NCBI GenBank assembly: GCA_002938205.1
Contig: PTKZ01000005.1
Coordinates: 16,317 to 80,316, forward strand
DNA length: 64,000 nt
Origin: Alphaproteobacteria bacterium MarineAlpha5_Bin5
GTDB lineage: Bacteria > Pseudomonadota > Alphaproteobacteria > HIMB59 > GCA-002718135
Direction: 5' to 3'
Shown piece after piece: positions 19,334 to 27,142 of the stretch. The translations under genes and the position numbers were made by a program. Positions within the stretch are counted from its first letter, which is position 1, and each line of letters begins with the position of its first letter. The notes under the pieces were generated by a model. That model had not been told where the DNA came from. It was given only the letters and a program-made list of their open reading frames with translations, and did no database searches.

Positions 19334-20134
19334 TTAACTTACAACAATTCTATTTCCGAATGGATCTTCATCTTTAAATAATCCAAATTTTTCTATTTCT
19401 TTATTTGATGGGGATTCACAACTCCACTTTCTGCTAGGAATTAAGTTAAATCTTCTTTTTAAATTGGCATGATGTTCTGCTTTTTTCAATGCAGCTAAAG
19501 AAGGGTCGATTACTGGAACACCAATTTCTTCTTGCAAAGTTTTATAAAACCCAAATTCAGCTGTACATCCTAGTATGATTGATTCTGCGTAATCTTTTTC
19601 TACAGCTTTTCTTGATGCATCAATTAATAAATTTACAGTTCTTTGATGATCTTCTTGAAAATCATCTACACCGAGTCCAACATCATAAAACCCAGTAAGC
19701 TTATCACCATAACCATATTCGTGCACATTGCTTTTCATTTGATTAACCCATTTTCTTCTTCCAACAATTATTCCAAAATTGTTTGCTAAACTTAGAGCTA
19801 TTTCCATTGATGAATGGCATGGCGCAACTACAACCATATCACCTGAAACCTCCCTTGCATCATGAAGGGCAGTATCATAAAAACAGCCTATAGCTAATGC
19901 GTCAAAACCTTCTTTTTCTGCACAAACTGTAGCATTAATTATACCAGCAGTCGCTAGTGCTTCATAAGATCTATATTCAATATGTGAAAAACTTCCATTA
20001 TTATCTTTTAGAGAGGTTATATGAACTTCTGTATTTGAATCTTTTGTATCTTTAACCATATCCTCAAAAAGAACATCTAAACTATCTACTCCAACTGGAG
20101 TAAGATACATGATTTTTAATGGTTTATCTTTCAT
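19334..20134 (-). CDS. Asp/Glu/hydantoin racemase family protein
   Basis: I chose ATG at 20134 (MKDKPLKIMYLTPVG); a TTG at 20164 would add ten residues. The 266-residue product has the two catalytic cysteines expected of the family, in IGCFYDTALHDARE and ILGCTAEFGFY, placed so that one deprotonates and the other reprotonates a chiral carbon. The family includes aspartate, glutamate and hydantoin racemases and allantoin racemase. It is the first gene of the operon with a ribose-type transporter, a HyuA-like protein and DUF917, which favours a hydantoin-like substrate over free amino acids. Specificity is inferred. Confidence 0.85.
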   Translation of the reverse strand: MKDKPLKIMYLTPVGVDSLDVLFEDMVKDTKDSNTEVHITSLKDNNGSFSHIEYRSYEALATAGIINATVCAEKEGFDALAIGCFYDTALHDAREVSGDMVVVAPCHSSMEIALSLANNFGIIVGRRKWVNQMKSNVHEYGYGDKLTGFYDVGLGVDDFQEDHQRTVNLLIDASRKAVEKDYAESIILGCTAEFGFYKTLQEEIGVPVIDPSLAALKKAEHHANLKRRFNLIPSRKWSCESPSNKEIEKFGLFKDEDPFGNRIVVS

Positions 20135-20197
20135 TCTTATAAGATTATATGAAGGAGAATACAAAATGCAATCAAATAATAATTTTTTAATAAAAAT

Positions 20198-20227
20198 TTG
20201 TTTAATTATTTTATAATATTATATAAT
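20198..20227 (+). promoter_or_regulatory. Candidate promoter for the M24 peptidase
   Basis: TTGTTT at 20198-20203 and a perfect TATAAT at 20222-20227 are 18 bases apart, with the start codon 20 bases further on. They lie in the divergent gap between the racemase and the peptidase. The match is good, but the gap is almost pure A and T. Confidence 0.45.
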
Positions 20228-20247
20228 TTAAGTAAGAGTTTTATAAA

Positions 20248-21345
20248 ATGACAAATAAAAAAATTAACAAGCTTCAAGCTGCTTTAATTGATGAAAATCT
20301 TGACTTATTAGCGATCGTTCCAGGTTCAAATTTTTTATATTTAACTGGAGGCAATTTTCATCTTATGGAAAGACCAACAATTTTACTTATTTCAAAAAAC
20401 ATAAAACCAATTGCAATTTTACCAGTTTTAGAAGTTGATAGTTTTAATAAGTTAAAATTAGATGCTGATATTATTGAGTGGCAAGATAGTGATGGTTATC
20501 AATCAGCATTTAACAAAGCTTATGAGAAGTTGGCTCCAATCAAAAAAATAGGTATTGAGGGTCAGCGAATGAGAGTTTTTGAGTCACAGGCAATCGAAAA
20601 AGCTTTTAAAAATATTGAGATAATAAATGCTCACAAATTTATTAATAAAATTAGATTAAATAAAGATGAAGCAGAGATTAACAATTTACAAAAAGCAGTT
20701 AATATTGCCGAAACTTCATTAAAAGAAACTATAAAGTTTGTTGAAGAAGGTAAAACAGAAATTGAAATAAAAAATTTTCTTATTCAACAATTATATCGTT
20801 ATGGAGCAGAGGGAATTGCTTTTGATCCTATTGTTTTAGCTTCAGATAATTCTGCATTACCACATGGTCATTCGAGAAAAGATTATAAAATTCGTAATGG
20901 TGATTGTTTACTTTTTGATTTTGGTGCAACTGTAAATGGTTACCATTCAGATATAACAAGAACTTTTTTTGTTAAATCTGTATCAGATGAGCAAAAAAAT
21001 ATTTATGAAGCTGTTCTAAGAGCAAATCAAATTGGTATAGAAATATCAAAACCTGGATTAACTCTTCATGAACTTGATGATACTGTTTTAAAAAGTTTAG
21101 CTGATTCAAATTATAGGGAATTGATTGTTCATAAAACAGGACATGGATTGGGCTTGGACGTTCATGAAGATCCATATGTGATGAGAAAAAATCATGATGT
21201 GCTGGAAGAAGGAATGGTTATTACAATAGAACCAGGCTTATATAAAAAAGGAAGTCTTGGAGTGAGAATTGAAGATGATGTAGTTATTACGAAAAGTGGG
21301 TGCAAAAGCTTAACTACATTTCCAAAACAACTTACTATTATCTAA
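20248..21345 (+). CDS. M24 family metallopeptidase (Xaa-Pro dipeptidase/aminopeptidase-like)
   Basis: The 365-residue product has a creatinase-type N-terminal domain (about 1-125) and a pita-bread catalytic domain. All five metal ligands expected are visible: Asp in LLFDFGATVNG and SDITRTFF, His in GHGLGLDVHEDPYV, Glu in VITIEPGLY and Glu in GVRIEDDVV. The family cleaves Xaa-Pro bonds, but members also act as creatinase and DMSP lyase, so the substrate is not certain. It lies alone on the plus strand between two catabolic operons and could release proline or another product for PutA. Cytoplasmic, with no signal peptide. Confidence 0.88.
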   Translation: MTNKKINKLQAALIDENLDLLAIVPGSNFLYLTGGNFHLMERPTILLISKNIKPIAILPVLEVDSFNKLKLDADIIEWQDSDGYQSAFNKAYEKLAPIKKIGIEGQRMRVFESQAIEKAFKNIEIINAHKFINKIRLNKDEAEINNLQKAVNIAETSLKETIKFVEEGKTEIEIKNFLIQQLYRYGAEGIAFDPIVLASDNSALPHGHSRKDYKIRNGDCLLFDFGATVNGYHSDITRTFFVKSVSDEQKNIYEAVLRANQIGIEISKPGLTLHELDDTVLKSLADSNYRELIVHKTGHGLGLDVHEDPYVMRKNHDVLEEGMVITIEPGLYKKGSLGVRIEDDVVITKSGCKSLTTFPKQLTII

Positions 21346-21353
21346 TAATCAAA

Positions 21354-21869
21354 TTATTTTTTTTTCATCTTCATTTGGTGAATAATAAAAAATGGAGCAA
21401 GAAGTTGAGCATAATTTTTAACATCACTAATACTTTTTTTATTATAGTAATTTTCTTTATGTAAAATATTTAAGGTGCCTAATACCTTTTTATTACTTAT
21501 AATAGGTATATTAATAATTGAGCCACATCCAAGTGATTTTATAACTTCATAATCAAAAAACAATTTTTTTATTTGATTAAAGTTAGAACCTAAAAATTCT
21601 TTTTTGTTTACTATGACTCTATTTGTCCAAGCATTTTTTGGTATAGGCTTAGTTCCTAATAAAGGATAAATTTTTTTATTATTTGAATAAACTCTTTCAA
21701 CATATTTTTCAGAATTATCAACTACCATTAGTGTGAATAACTTATGACCAACTGACTTTTTTATTGCAACATCGAGTTTTTTATAGAACACACTAGCTTT
21801 AAAATTTTTTGAATCAGATAATAGATTAACTATCTTTCTATTATTTTGGTTTAATTTCATCTTCTTCAT
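21354..21869 (-). CDS. GAF domain protein at the end of the peptide-type ABC operon
   Basis: The 171-residue product is a single GAF domain, with LFTLMVVDNSEKYVERVYSNN early and GSIINIPIISNKKVLGTLNI in the core strands. Single GAF proteins bind small molecules and often sense them. The start overlaps the upstream ATPase gene by 29 bases (ATG at 21869) or 20 bases (ATG at 21860); I cannot choose firmly. No DNA-binding or enzymatic domain is attached. Its co-transcription with an importer suggests it senses or binds the imported solute, which is inference. The last residues are lysine-rich. Confidence 0.75.
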   Translation of the reverse strand: MKKMKLNQNNRKIVNLLSDSKNFKASVFYKKLDVAIKKSVGHKLFTLMVVDNSEKYVERVYSNNKKIYPLLGTKPIPKNAWTNRVIVNKKEFLGSNFNQIKKLFFDYEVIKSLGCGSIINIPIISNKKVLGTLNILHKENYYNKKSISDVKNYAQLLAPFFIIHQMKMKKK

Positions 21870-22617
21870 CTGTTACTGTCGGAATAGCTCTGATTAAAGT
21901 TTTGGTATAATCACTTTTTGGTCTAGAAAATACTTCCATCGTTTTACCAAATTCATCAATTTTACCTTTATTCATTACCAATACCCTATTTGCAATATTT
22001 TTTACAACACTCAAATCATGCGTAATAAAAATATAAGTTAGATTAAATTTGTTCTTTATGTTTAATAGAAGGTTTAAAACTTTAGATTGAACTATTACAT
22101 CTAAAGCTGATGTAGGCTCATCAAGAATCAAAACTTTTGGTTCAGATGCCAAAGCACGAGCAATTGCAACTCTTTGCTTTTGACCCCCTGAAAGAGTATC
22201 AGGGTATCGATGCATAAATTCTGCGTCTAATCCTACATAAGAAAGAAGTTTTTCAACTCTATCTGAAATTTTGTCATTACTAACAATTTTATGAATTTTT
22301 AAAGGCAAAGAAATAGTATTATAAATTGTTTTTTTTGGATTTAGAGTAGACATCGGATTTTGTTGAACAAATTGTATAAGTTTTCTTAAATTCAAACTTC
22401 TGTTCGAAGACAACAAACTATCTTCTAACCATACTTCTCCATTATCTTGATTATAAATTCCAAGAATAATGTTTGCTAATGTTGTTTTTCCAGATCCAGA
22501 TTCTCCCACAATTGCAAAACAGTCGCTTTCTTCAATTTTTAAACTTATATTATCTAATGCTTGAACAATATTGCTTTTGATAATAAATTTTTTTGAAATA
22601 TTTTTTACTTCAATCAT
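21841..22617 (-). CDS. Dipeptide/oligopeptide-type ABC transporter ATP-binding protein (DppF/OppF-like)
   Basis: The 258-residue product is an ABC ATPase with Walker A GESGSGKTT, Q-loop FVQQNPMSTLNPKKT, signature LSGGQKQRVAIARAL and Walker B VLILDEPTSALD. It pairs with the preceding DppD-like ATPase to power a two-permease importer. It lacks the extended C-terminal iron-sulfur/oligopeptide tail seen in some OppF proteins, ending soon after the typical SRPKSDYTKTLI. It overlaps the GAF gene at its 3' end. Confidence 0.9.
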   Translation of the reverse strand: MIEVKNISKKFIIKSNIVQALDNISLKIEESDCFAIVGESGSGKTTLANIILGIYNQDNGEVWLEDSLLSSNRSLNLRKLIQFVQQNPMSTLNPKKTIYNTISLPLKIHKIVSNDKISDRVEKLLSYVGLDAEFMHRYPDTLSGGQKQRVAIARALASEPKVLILDEPTSALDVIVQSKVLNLLLNIKNKFNLTYIFITHDLSVVKNIANRVLVMNKGKIDEFGKTMEVFSRPKSDYTKTLIRAIPTVTDEEDEIKPK

Positions 22618-22622
22618 AATAT

Positions 22623-23483
22623 TTATCTATGCGTATATTTTGCAATTGCTGCATAATCTGGTGAATCTTCATCAAATTTAGGCAATTGATTATTAGTAAG
22701 TTTAGGAATTGAATTTAATAGAGCTTTTGTATAGGGGTGACCAGGATTTTTAAAAACTTGATCTTTAGTTCCTTCCTCAACAATTACTCCTCTAAAAATT
22801 ACATAAACTTTTTCTGCAAATTTTCTAACAACACCCATATTATGAGTTATAAGCAATACAGCAGTATTAGTTTCTTGCGTTAAATCATGCATTAGATCCA
22901 AAGCCTGATTTTGTATAGTTACATCAAGAGCTGTACTAGGTTCATCCGCTAGTAGTAATTCAGGTTTGTTTATCATTGCCATTGTAATAACTACTCTTTG
23001 AGCTAAACCCCCACTTAATTGAAAGGGGTATGACTCCAAAACTCTTTCAGGATCTCTTATTGAAACTTTTTCTAAAGCTTTACTAGCGATAAAAAAAGAT
23101 TCTTTTTTTGACATAGGTTTGTTATTTAAATTTACCTCATAAAATTGATCTTTAATTTTAAAAACAGGATTAAGAGCTGCAATTGGATCTTGAAAAATTA
23201 TAGAAATATTATTTCCTCTAATTTTTTTAAATTCTTTTTGAGAAAGATTTAAAATATTTTTATCATTAAAAATTATTTTCCCTTTTTTAGTTACGTTTTT
23301 TTGATTAAGTAATCCTAAAATAAGTTTAGTAGTGACGGACTTACCAGAACCTGATTCTCCAACTAAAGCAACTTTTTCTCCTTTATGTAATTCTAAGTTA
23401 ATTTTTTTTAATACATAAGAAAGTCCTTCATACATTTTGAAAGATAATTCTAAGTCTTCAATTTTCAATAATTTATTAGACAT
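22623..23483 (-). CDS. Dipeptide/oligopeptide-type ABC transporter ATP-binding protein (DppD/OppD-like)
   Basis: I chose ATG at 23483 (MSNKLLKIEDLEL), giving an 8-base overlap with the permease stop; starts at 23489 or a TTG at 23492 add two or three residues. The 286-residue product has Walker A GESGSGKSVTT, signature LSGGLAQRVVI and Walker B LLLADEPSTALDVT, plus the C-terminal oligo_HPY segment around HPYTKALLNSIP. The signature is GGLAQ instead of the usual GGMRQ, a conservative change. It works with the adjoining DppF-like ATPase. Confidence 0.9.
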   Translation of the reverse strand: MSNKLLKIEDLELSFKMYEGLSYVLKKINLELHKGEKVALVGESGSGKSVTTKLILGLLNQKNVTKKGKIIFNDKNILNLSQKEFKKIRGNNISIIFQDPIAALNPVFKIKDQFYEVNLNNKPMSKKESFFIASKALEKVSIRDPERVLESYPFQLSGGLAQRVVITMAMINKPELLLADEPSTALDVTIQNQALDLMHDLTQETNTAVLLITHNMGVVRKFAEKVYVIFRGVIVEEGTKDQVFKNPGHPYTKALLNSIPKLTNNQLPKFDEDSPDYAAIAKYTHR

Positions 23484-24324
23484 CAACATCAAACATGTCT
23501 TTGAGACCGTCTCCTACTAAATTAAATCCAAGAACGACTATCAATATTGCAAAACCAGGGAAAAGTGAAAACCACCATGTATCAGGTAGCATAGAAGCAC
23601 CCTTTGCTACCATGGTGCCAAGGTCAGGAGTTGGAGGTTGTGCTCCAAGTCCTAAAAAACTTAAAGAAGATCCAACAAGAATAACAAAACCAAGATCCAA
23701 AGTTATTTTTGTTAATAAAGAAGGCAAACAATTAGGGAGAATTTCACGAAACATTATATGGATTTTAGATGCTCCCATAATTTCAGCTGCAACTATATAT
23801 CCTTCTGTTTTAATTGATCTGGTAATATTGTAAATTAATCTTGTATACCAAGGCCACCAAGCCATTGAAACTGCTATCATGGTGTATAATAAATTAGGTC
23901 TGTCCAATAAACCTATAATAGATAAAGCTAATACTAAAGCTGGTATTGCTAAAAAGACATCAGTGATTCTCATTAAAACCAGTTCTGTTTTTCTGCCGAT
24001 ATATCCAGCACATAATCCCATGGTAACGCCTATGGGCACAGCTATAGCTAAAACAACAATACCTAAAATAAGAGAGATACGATAACCAAATATACATCTA
24101 GTAAATATGTCTCTTCCTATTTTATCTGTTCCAAAAATATAAGTGGAACTTGGGGGTTTAGATTTATTTGCAAAATCAGTGAAAGGACCAACATGTTCTG
24201 GGAAAGGAGTTATGTATGGTGCAAAAATAGCTAATAAAACCACTACACAAACAATAATCAAACCAAAAATAGATAAAGGATTTCTGCTAAATTTATAAAA
24301 ATACTTTGATTTGAAAAAATTCAT
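23476..24324 (-). CDS. Dipeptide/oligopeptide-type ABC transporter permease (DppC-like)
   Basis: The 282-residue membrane protein has the OppC/DppC plan: an N-terminal helix (about 17-39), then the extracytoplasmic segment with FGTDKIGRDIFTRCIFG, and five further helices. The coupling motif EIMGASKIHIMFREILPNCLP matches the EAA loop that contacts the ATPases. It forms the heterodimeric channel with the DppB-like permease two bases upstream. Substrate type (dipeptide, oligopeptide, glutathione or other) cannot be told from the permease. Confidence 0.92.
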   Translation of the reverse strand: MNFFKSKYFYKFSRNPLSIFGLIIVCVVVLLAIFAPYITPFPEHVGPFTDFANKSKPPSSTYIFGTDKIGRDIFTRCIFGYRISLILGIVVLAIAVPIGVTMGLCAGYIGRKTELVLMRITDVFLAIPALVLALSIIGLLDRPNLLYTMIAVSMAWWPWYTRLIYNITRSIKTEGYIVAAEIMGASKIHIMFREILPNCLPSLLTKITLDLGFVILVGSSLSFLGLGAQPPTPDLGTMVAKGASMLPDTWWFSLFPGFAILIVVLGFNLVGDGLKDMFDVDV

Positions 24325-24325
24325 A

Positions 24326-25342
24326 TTATTCCTTTATTGTTATTCTTGGATTTAAAAGTAAAACAAAAAAATCAACGAGCATATTAATAATAAGAAAAAA
24401 GGTAGTAATAATTAGTGCCGTTGCAATTATCCCATTTAAATCTTTAGCAAGAATTGTCTCTACTCCATATTTTGCCATTCCTGGCCAAACAAAAACTGTT
24501 TCAACTAAAAAAGCATTTCCTAACATAAAAGCAAAATCTAAACCTATTATAGTTACTGTAGGAATTGATGCAGGTTTTAAAGCATATTTAGTAGCAATTT
24601 TATATTCACTATAAGAATAAGATTTTGCAAATTCTATATATTGCTTCTCATAAATATCGCTTAAATTTGTTCTTGTTAAACGAGAAACATTACCTATTGC
24701 TGGCATTGCAATAGCAAGACCAGGTAAAAATAGATGAAAAAGAGCATCTTTAAAAAAATTTAGATCTCCTGCTATCAAAGAATCAATTAGTAAAAGACCA
24801 GTAACTATTTTAGGCGGATCTAAAGCTTCATCAAATCTTTCAGCGACTGGGAATATTGGTATCCAATAGGCAAATACCAACATTAATATAATTGCCCATA
24901 AAAAACTTGGGGTCACAACACCTAACAAAGAAATTATTCTTGCAATATGATCAACAAATGTATTTTTAAATTTACCTGATAAAATACCTAAGGGCATTCC
25001 AATTAAAATCATAAGAGTTCCTGACATAAGAACTAATTCAAATGTAGCAGGAAAATAACTAATTATATCTGTAAGAACAGGTCTTTTTGTATAAGTTGAT
25101 ATACCCAGGTCTCCTTGAAACAATTGTTGTATAAAAATTTTATATTGAATAAAAATTGATTCATTAAGATGTAATGTTTCTCTTAATTGCTCAACCATCT
25201 CCTTGGTTGCAAAAGGGCCAAGAGCTATTCTTGCTGGATCACCAGGAATTAATCTTGCAAGACAAAAAATAACTATTGAAACCCCAAAAAAAACAATAAC
25301 TGAAACAAAAATTCTTCTTAAAAAATATTGAGTAGTAGACAA
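24326..25342 (-). CDS. Dipeptide/oligopeptide-type ABC transporter permease (DppB-like)
   Basis: The 338-residue membrane protein has an N-terminal helix (about 9-31), the family motif RLIPGDPARIALG, the segment GDLGISTYTKRPV, and later helices with the coupling loop YIEFAKSYSYSEYKIATKYALKP truncated here to its core. It is separated from the binding-protein gene by 71 bases that contain a strong hairpin, so it is probably expressed at a lower level than that gene. Confidence 0.92.
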   Translation of the reverse strand: MSTTQYFLRRIFVSVIVFFGVSIVIFCLARLIPGDPARIALGPFATKEMVEQLRETLHLNESIFIQYKIFIQQLFQGDLGISTYTKRPVLTDIISYFPATFELVLMSGTLMILIGMPLGILSGKFKNTFVDHIARIISLLGVVTPSFLWAIILMLVFAYWIPIFPVAERFDEALDPPKIVTGLLLIDSLIAGDLNFFKDALFHLFLPGLAIAMPAIGNVSRLTRTNLSDIYEKQYIEFAKSYSYSEYKIATKYALKPASIPTVTIIGLDFAFMLGNAFLVETVFVWPGMAKYGVETILAKDLNGIIATALIITTFFLIINMLVDFFVLLLNPRITIKE

Positions 25343-25377
25343 AACAATTTAACCGCTATGATGTGTTTATAAACATT

Positions 25378-25400
25378 AAAGGCCGGATAATCCGGCCTTT
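25378..25400 (-). terminator. Intercistronic hairpin after the peptide-type binding-protein gene
   Basis: A perfect inverted repeat, AAAGGCCGGA-TAA-TCCGGCCTTT, lies in the 71 bases between the binding-protein gene and dppB. It is the most GC-rich sequence in its surroundings. On the minus strand it is followed by AATGTTTATAAAC and not a long U-run, so it may act as a leaky terminator or as a 3' stabiliser that keeps binding-protein mRNA more abundant than permease mRNA. Confidence 0.75.
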
Positions 25401-25413
25401 AAAAGAAAAAAAA

Positions 25414-27012
25414 TTAATTTACTGCCATCTCTCTGAAAGATAAGTTTCTACCCATAGTACCATACCCTTGTTGAGTACTTGTAGTATCGGAATTAGAAAC
25501 ATTGCTTGAAATAGCTTGATAACCTACAAAATCAGTAATGAATAAAGTAATCGCATTATCAATCATAAGCTGATTAGCTGCTTGATAAATTTTTATTCTT
25601 TCTGCTTCATTTGTTTCGGTCCTCCCTTTTTCTAAAAGAGCATCTAGATCTGAATCATTAGCCCACTCAGCTGACATCCATGTTCCTCCTCTTGAAGAAT
25701 GCCATTGTGCATACATCAAAGCATCAGGATCAGGAACATTCGCTAGAACTGAAACAACAGTTGCATGTGGTGTATTTTCCCAACTAGCAACTTGTTCAGT
25801 AAATTTAGCCCAAGGTAACCCTGTAACAGTAGCATTAAAACCAAGTTCCATTGCATTAGCTTGCAGTTGAAGTGCCCAAGGTTCTTCATAAGGAACCTCA
25901 GCTATCCAAGCTAAATCTAAAGTATAATCGCCAGGATTATATTTACATTTTGCTAATTCTGCCTTAGCTTTGTCAATATCTCTTTCAATCGGTGATTTAT
26001 TAGGATCATACCCTAGAACACCAGAGATTAATGCTCCACTAGATTTTTGACCTGCAACCATACTCTCAGTAATTGCAAATGATTGATATAAAGCATCATA
26101 ATCATACGCTAACTGAATAGCTCTTCTACAATGTACATCATCAAATGGAGCTCTACGATTATTTAGTTTATTATACCAAGATCCAGGTCTGTTAATTTTA
26201 ACTAAATCAACACTATCTTCTTTTTCTAGCGCTGCAAGAACTTCATTTGGAAGCCACATGCTTGAAATTTCATGCTCACCTCTTACCAACAAAGTTTTAA
26301 TTGTAGCAGCTTCAACACTATATTTAATAATTACTTCATCTGGAGCTTTTGGATTGTGTCCTTGAAAATAATTACTATTTTTTGTTAAAACTGTTTTAAC
26401 ATTTGGGTCATGTTGAGTAATCTTATAAGCACCAGTACCAGCTGAAGTAGTAAGAAGATAAGCTTCTCCATAATCCCCATTATCACCATAATTGCCATCA
26501 GCAGTATTTGCTTGAACGTCATCCTTGTCAACTATAGCAAGGCGCATAAGACTTGCAACTAAAGGTGCGAAAGGTTCAGTTGTTTTAAATTGCACTGTAT
26601 TTGAATTTATAGCTGAAACACTTTCAACTGTTCCAAACAAAAAAGAAAAACCTTGTCCCATATCCATTAATCTATTGAATGAATAAACAACATCATCTGC
26701 ATCCAGTACATTACCGCTATGAAATTTAATTCCATCTCTTAATGTGATATTAAGGGTTGTGGCATCTGCATATTCCCAGCCACTGGCAAGTAACGGAACC
26801 AGTCCTCCACCATTTTTTCCTTCATCAACTAAAGCATCATATGTGTTAAACATAATAATAGAGTCAATATTATCAGAAAACTTTGCAGGATCAGCTTCTC
26901 CAATTGCTGCTTCATCGGTTCTTAATACTGTTTTCGCATTTACAAATGTAAATGAAAAAAAGATAATAAAAAAAGAAAGCAAAATTGCTTTTAAACAATT
27001 TGTTATTTTCAT
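25414..27012 (-). CDS. Dipeptide/oligopeptide-type ABC transporter substrate-binding protein
   Basis: I chose ATG at 27012 because GGAGGG lies just upstream; a TTG at 27024 would include that site. The 532-residue product has a signal peptide (about 1-26, ending FVNAKT) and the SBP_bac_5 fold, with LNITLRDGIKFHSGNVLDADDVVYSF cut by me to its core DGIKFHSG, and YFQGHNPKAPDEVIIKY. No lipobox Cys is evident, so it should be soluble in the periplasm. This family binds peptides but also opines, glycosides and nickel. Operon partners upstream and downstream suggest a hydantoin-, lactam- or peptide-like solute. Confidence 0.92.
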   Translation of the reverse strand: MKITNCLKAILLSFFIIFFSFTFVNAKTVLRTDEAAIGEADPAKFSDNIDSIIMFNTYDALVDEGKNGGGLVPLLASGWEYADATTLNITLRDGIKFHSGNVLDADDVVYSFNRLMDMGQGFSFLFGTVESVSAINSNTVQFKTTEPFAPLVASLMRLAIVDKDDVQANTADGNYGDNGDYGEAYLLTTSAGTGAYKITQHDPNVKTVLTKNSNYFQGHNPKAPDEVIIKYSVEAATIKTLLVRGEHEISSMWLPNEVLAALEKEDSVDLVKINRPGSWYNKLNNRRAPFDDVHCRRAIQLAYDYDALYQSFAITESMVAGQKSSGALISGVLGYDPNKSPIERDIDKAKAELAKCKYNPGDYTLDLAWIAEVPYEEPWALQLQANAMELGFNATVTGLPWAKFTEQVASWENTPHATVVSVLANVPDPDALMYAQWHSSRGGTWMSAEWANDSDLDALLEKGRTETNEAERIKIYQAANQLMIDNAITLFITDFVGYQAISSNVSNSDTTSTQQGYGTMGRNLSFREMAVN

Positions 27013-27016
27013 AATT

Positions 27017-27022
27017 CCCTCC
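27017..27022 (-). promoter_or_regulatory. Ribosome binding site fixing the binding-protein start
   Basis: GGAGGG on the minus strand is four bases before ATG at 27012. It decides between this ATG and the in-frame TTG at 27024. Confidence 0.7.
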
Positions 27023-27142
27023 AAAAAAAATTTTTTAAATTCTAATTTATAAAAAAACCAGAATTTGTATAAATTATATTCAAATCCTAGCTTAATTATA
27101 AAAAAATTTAAATATAAATTAACTTTTTAAATATAAATAAAT

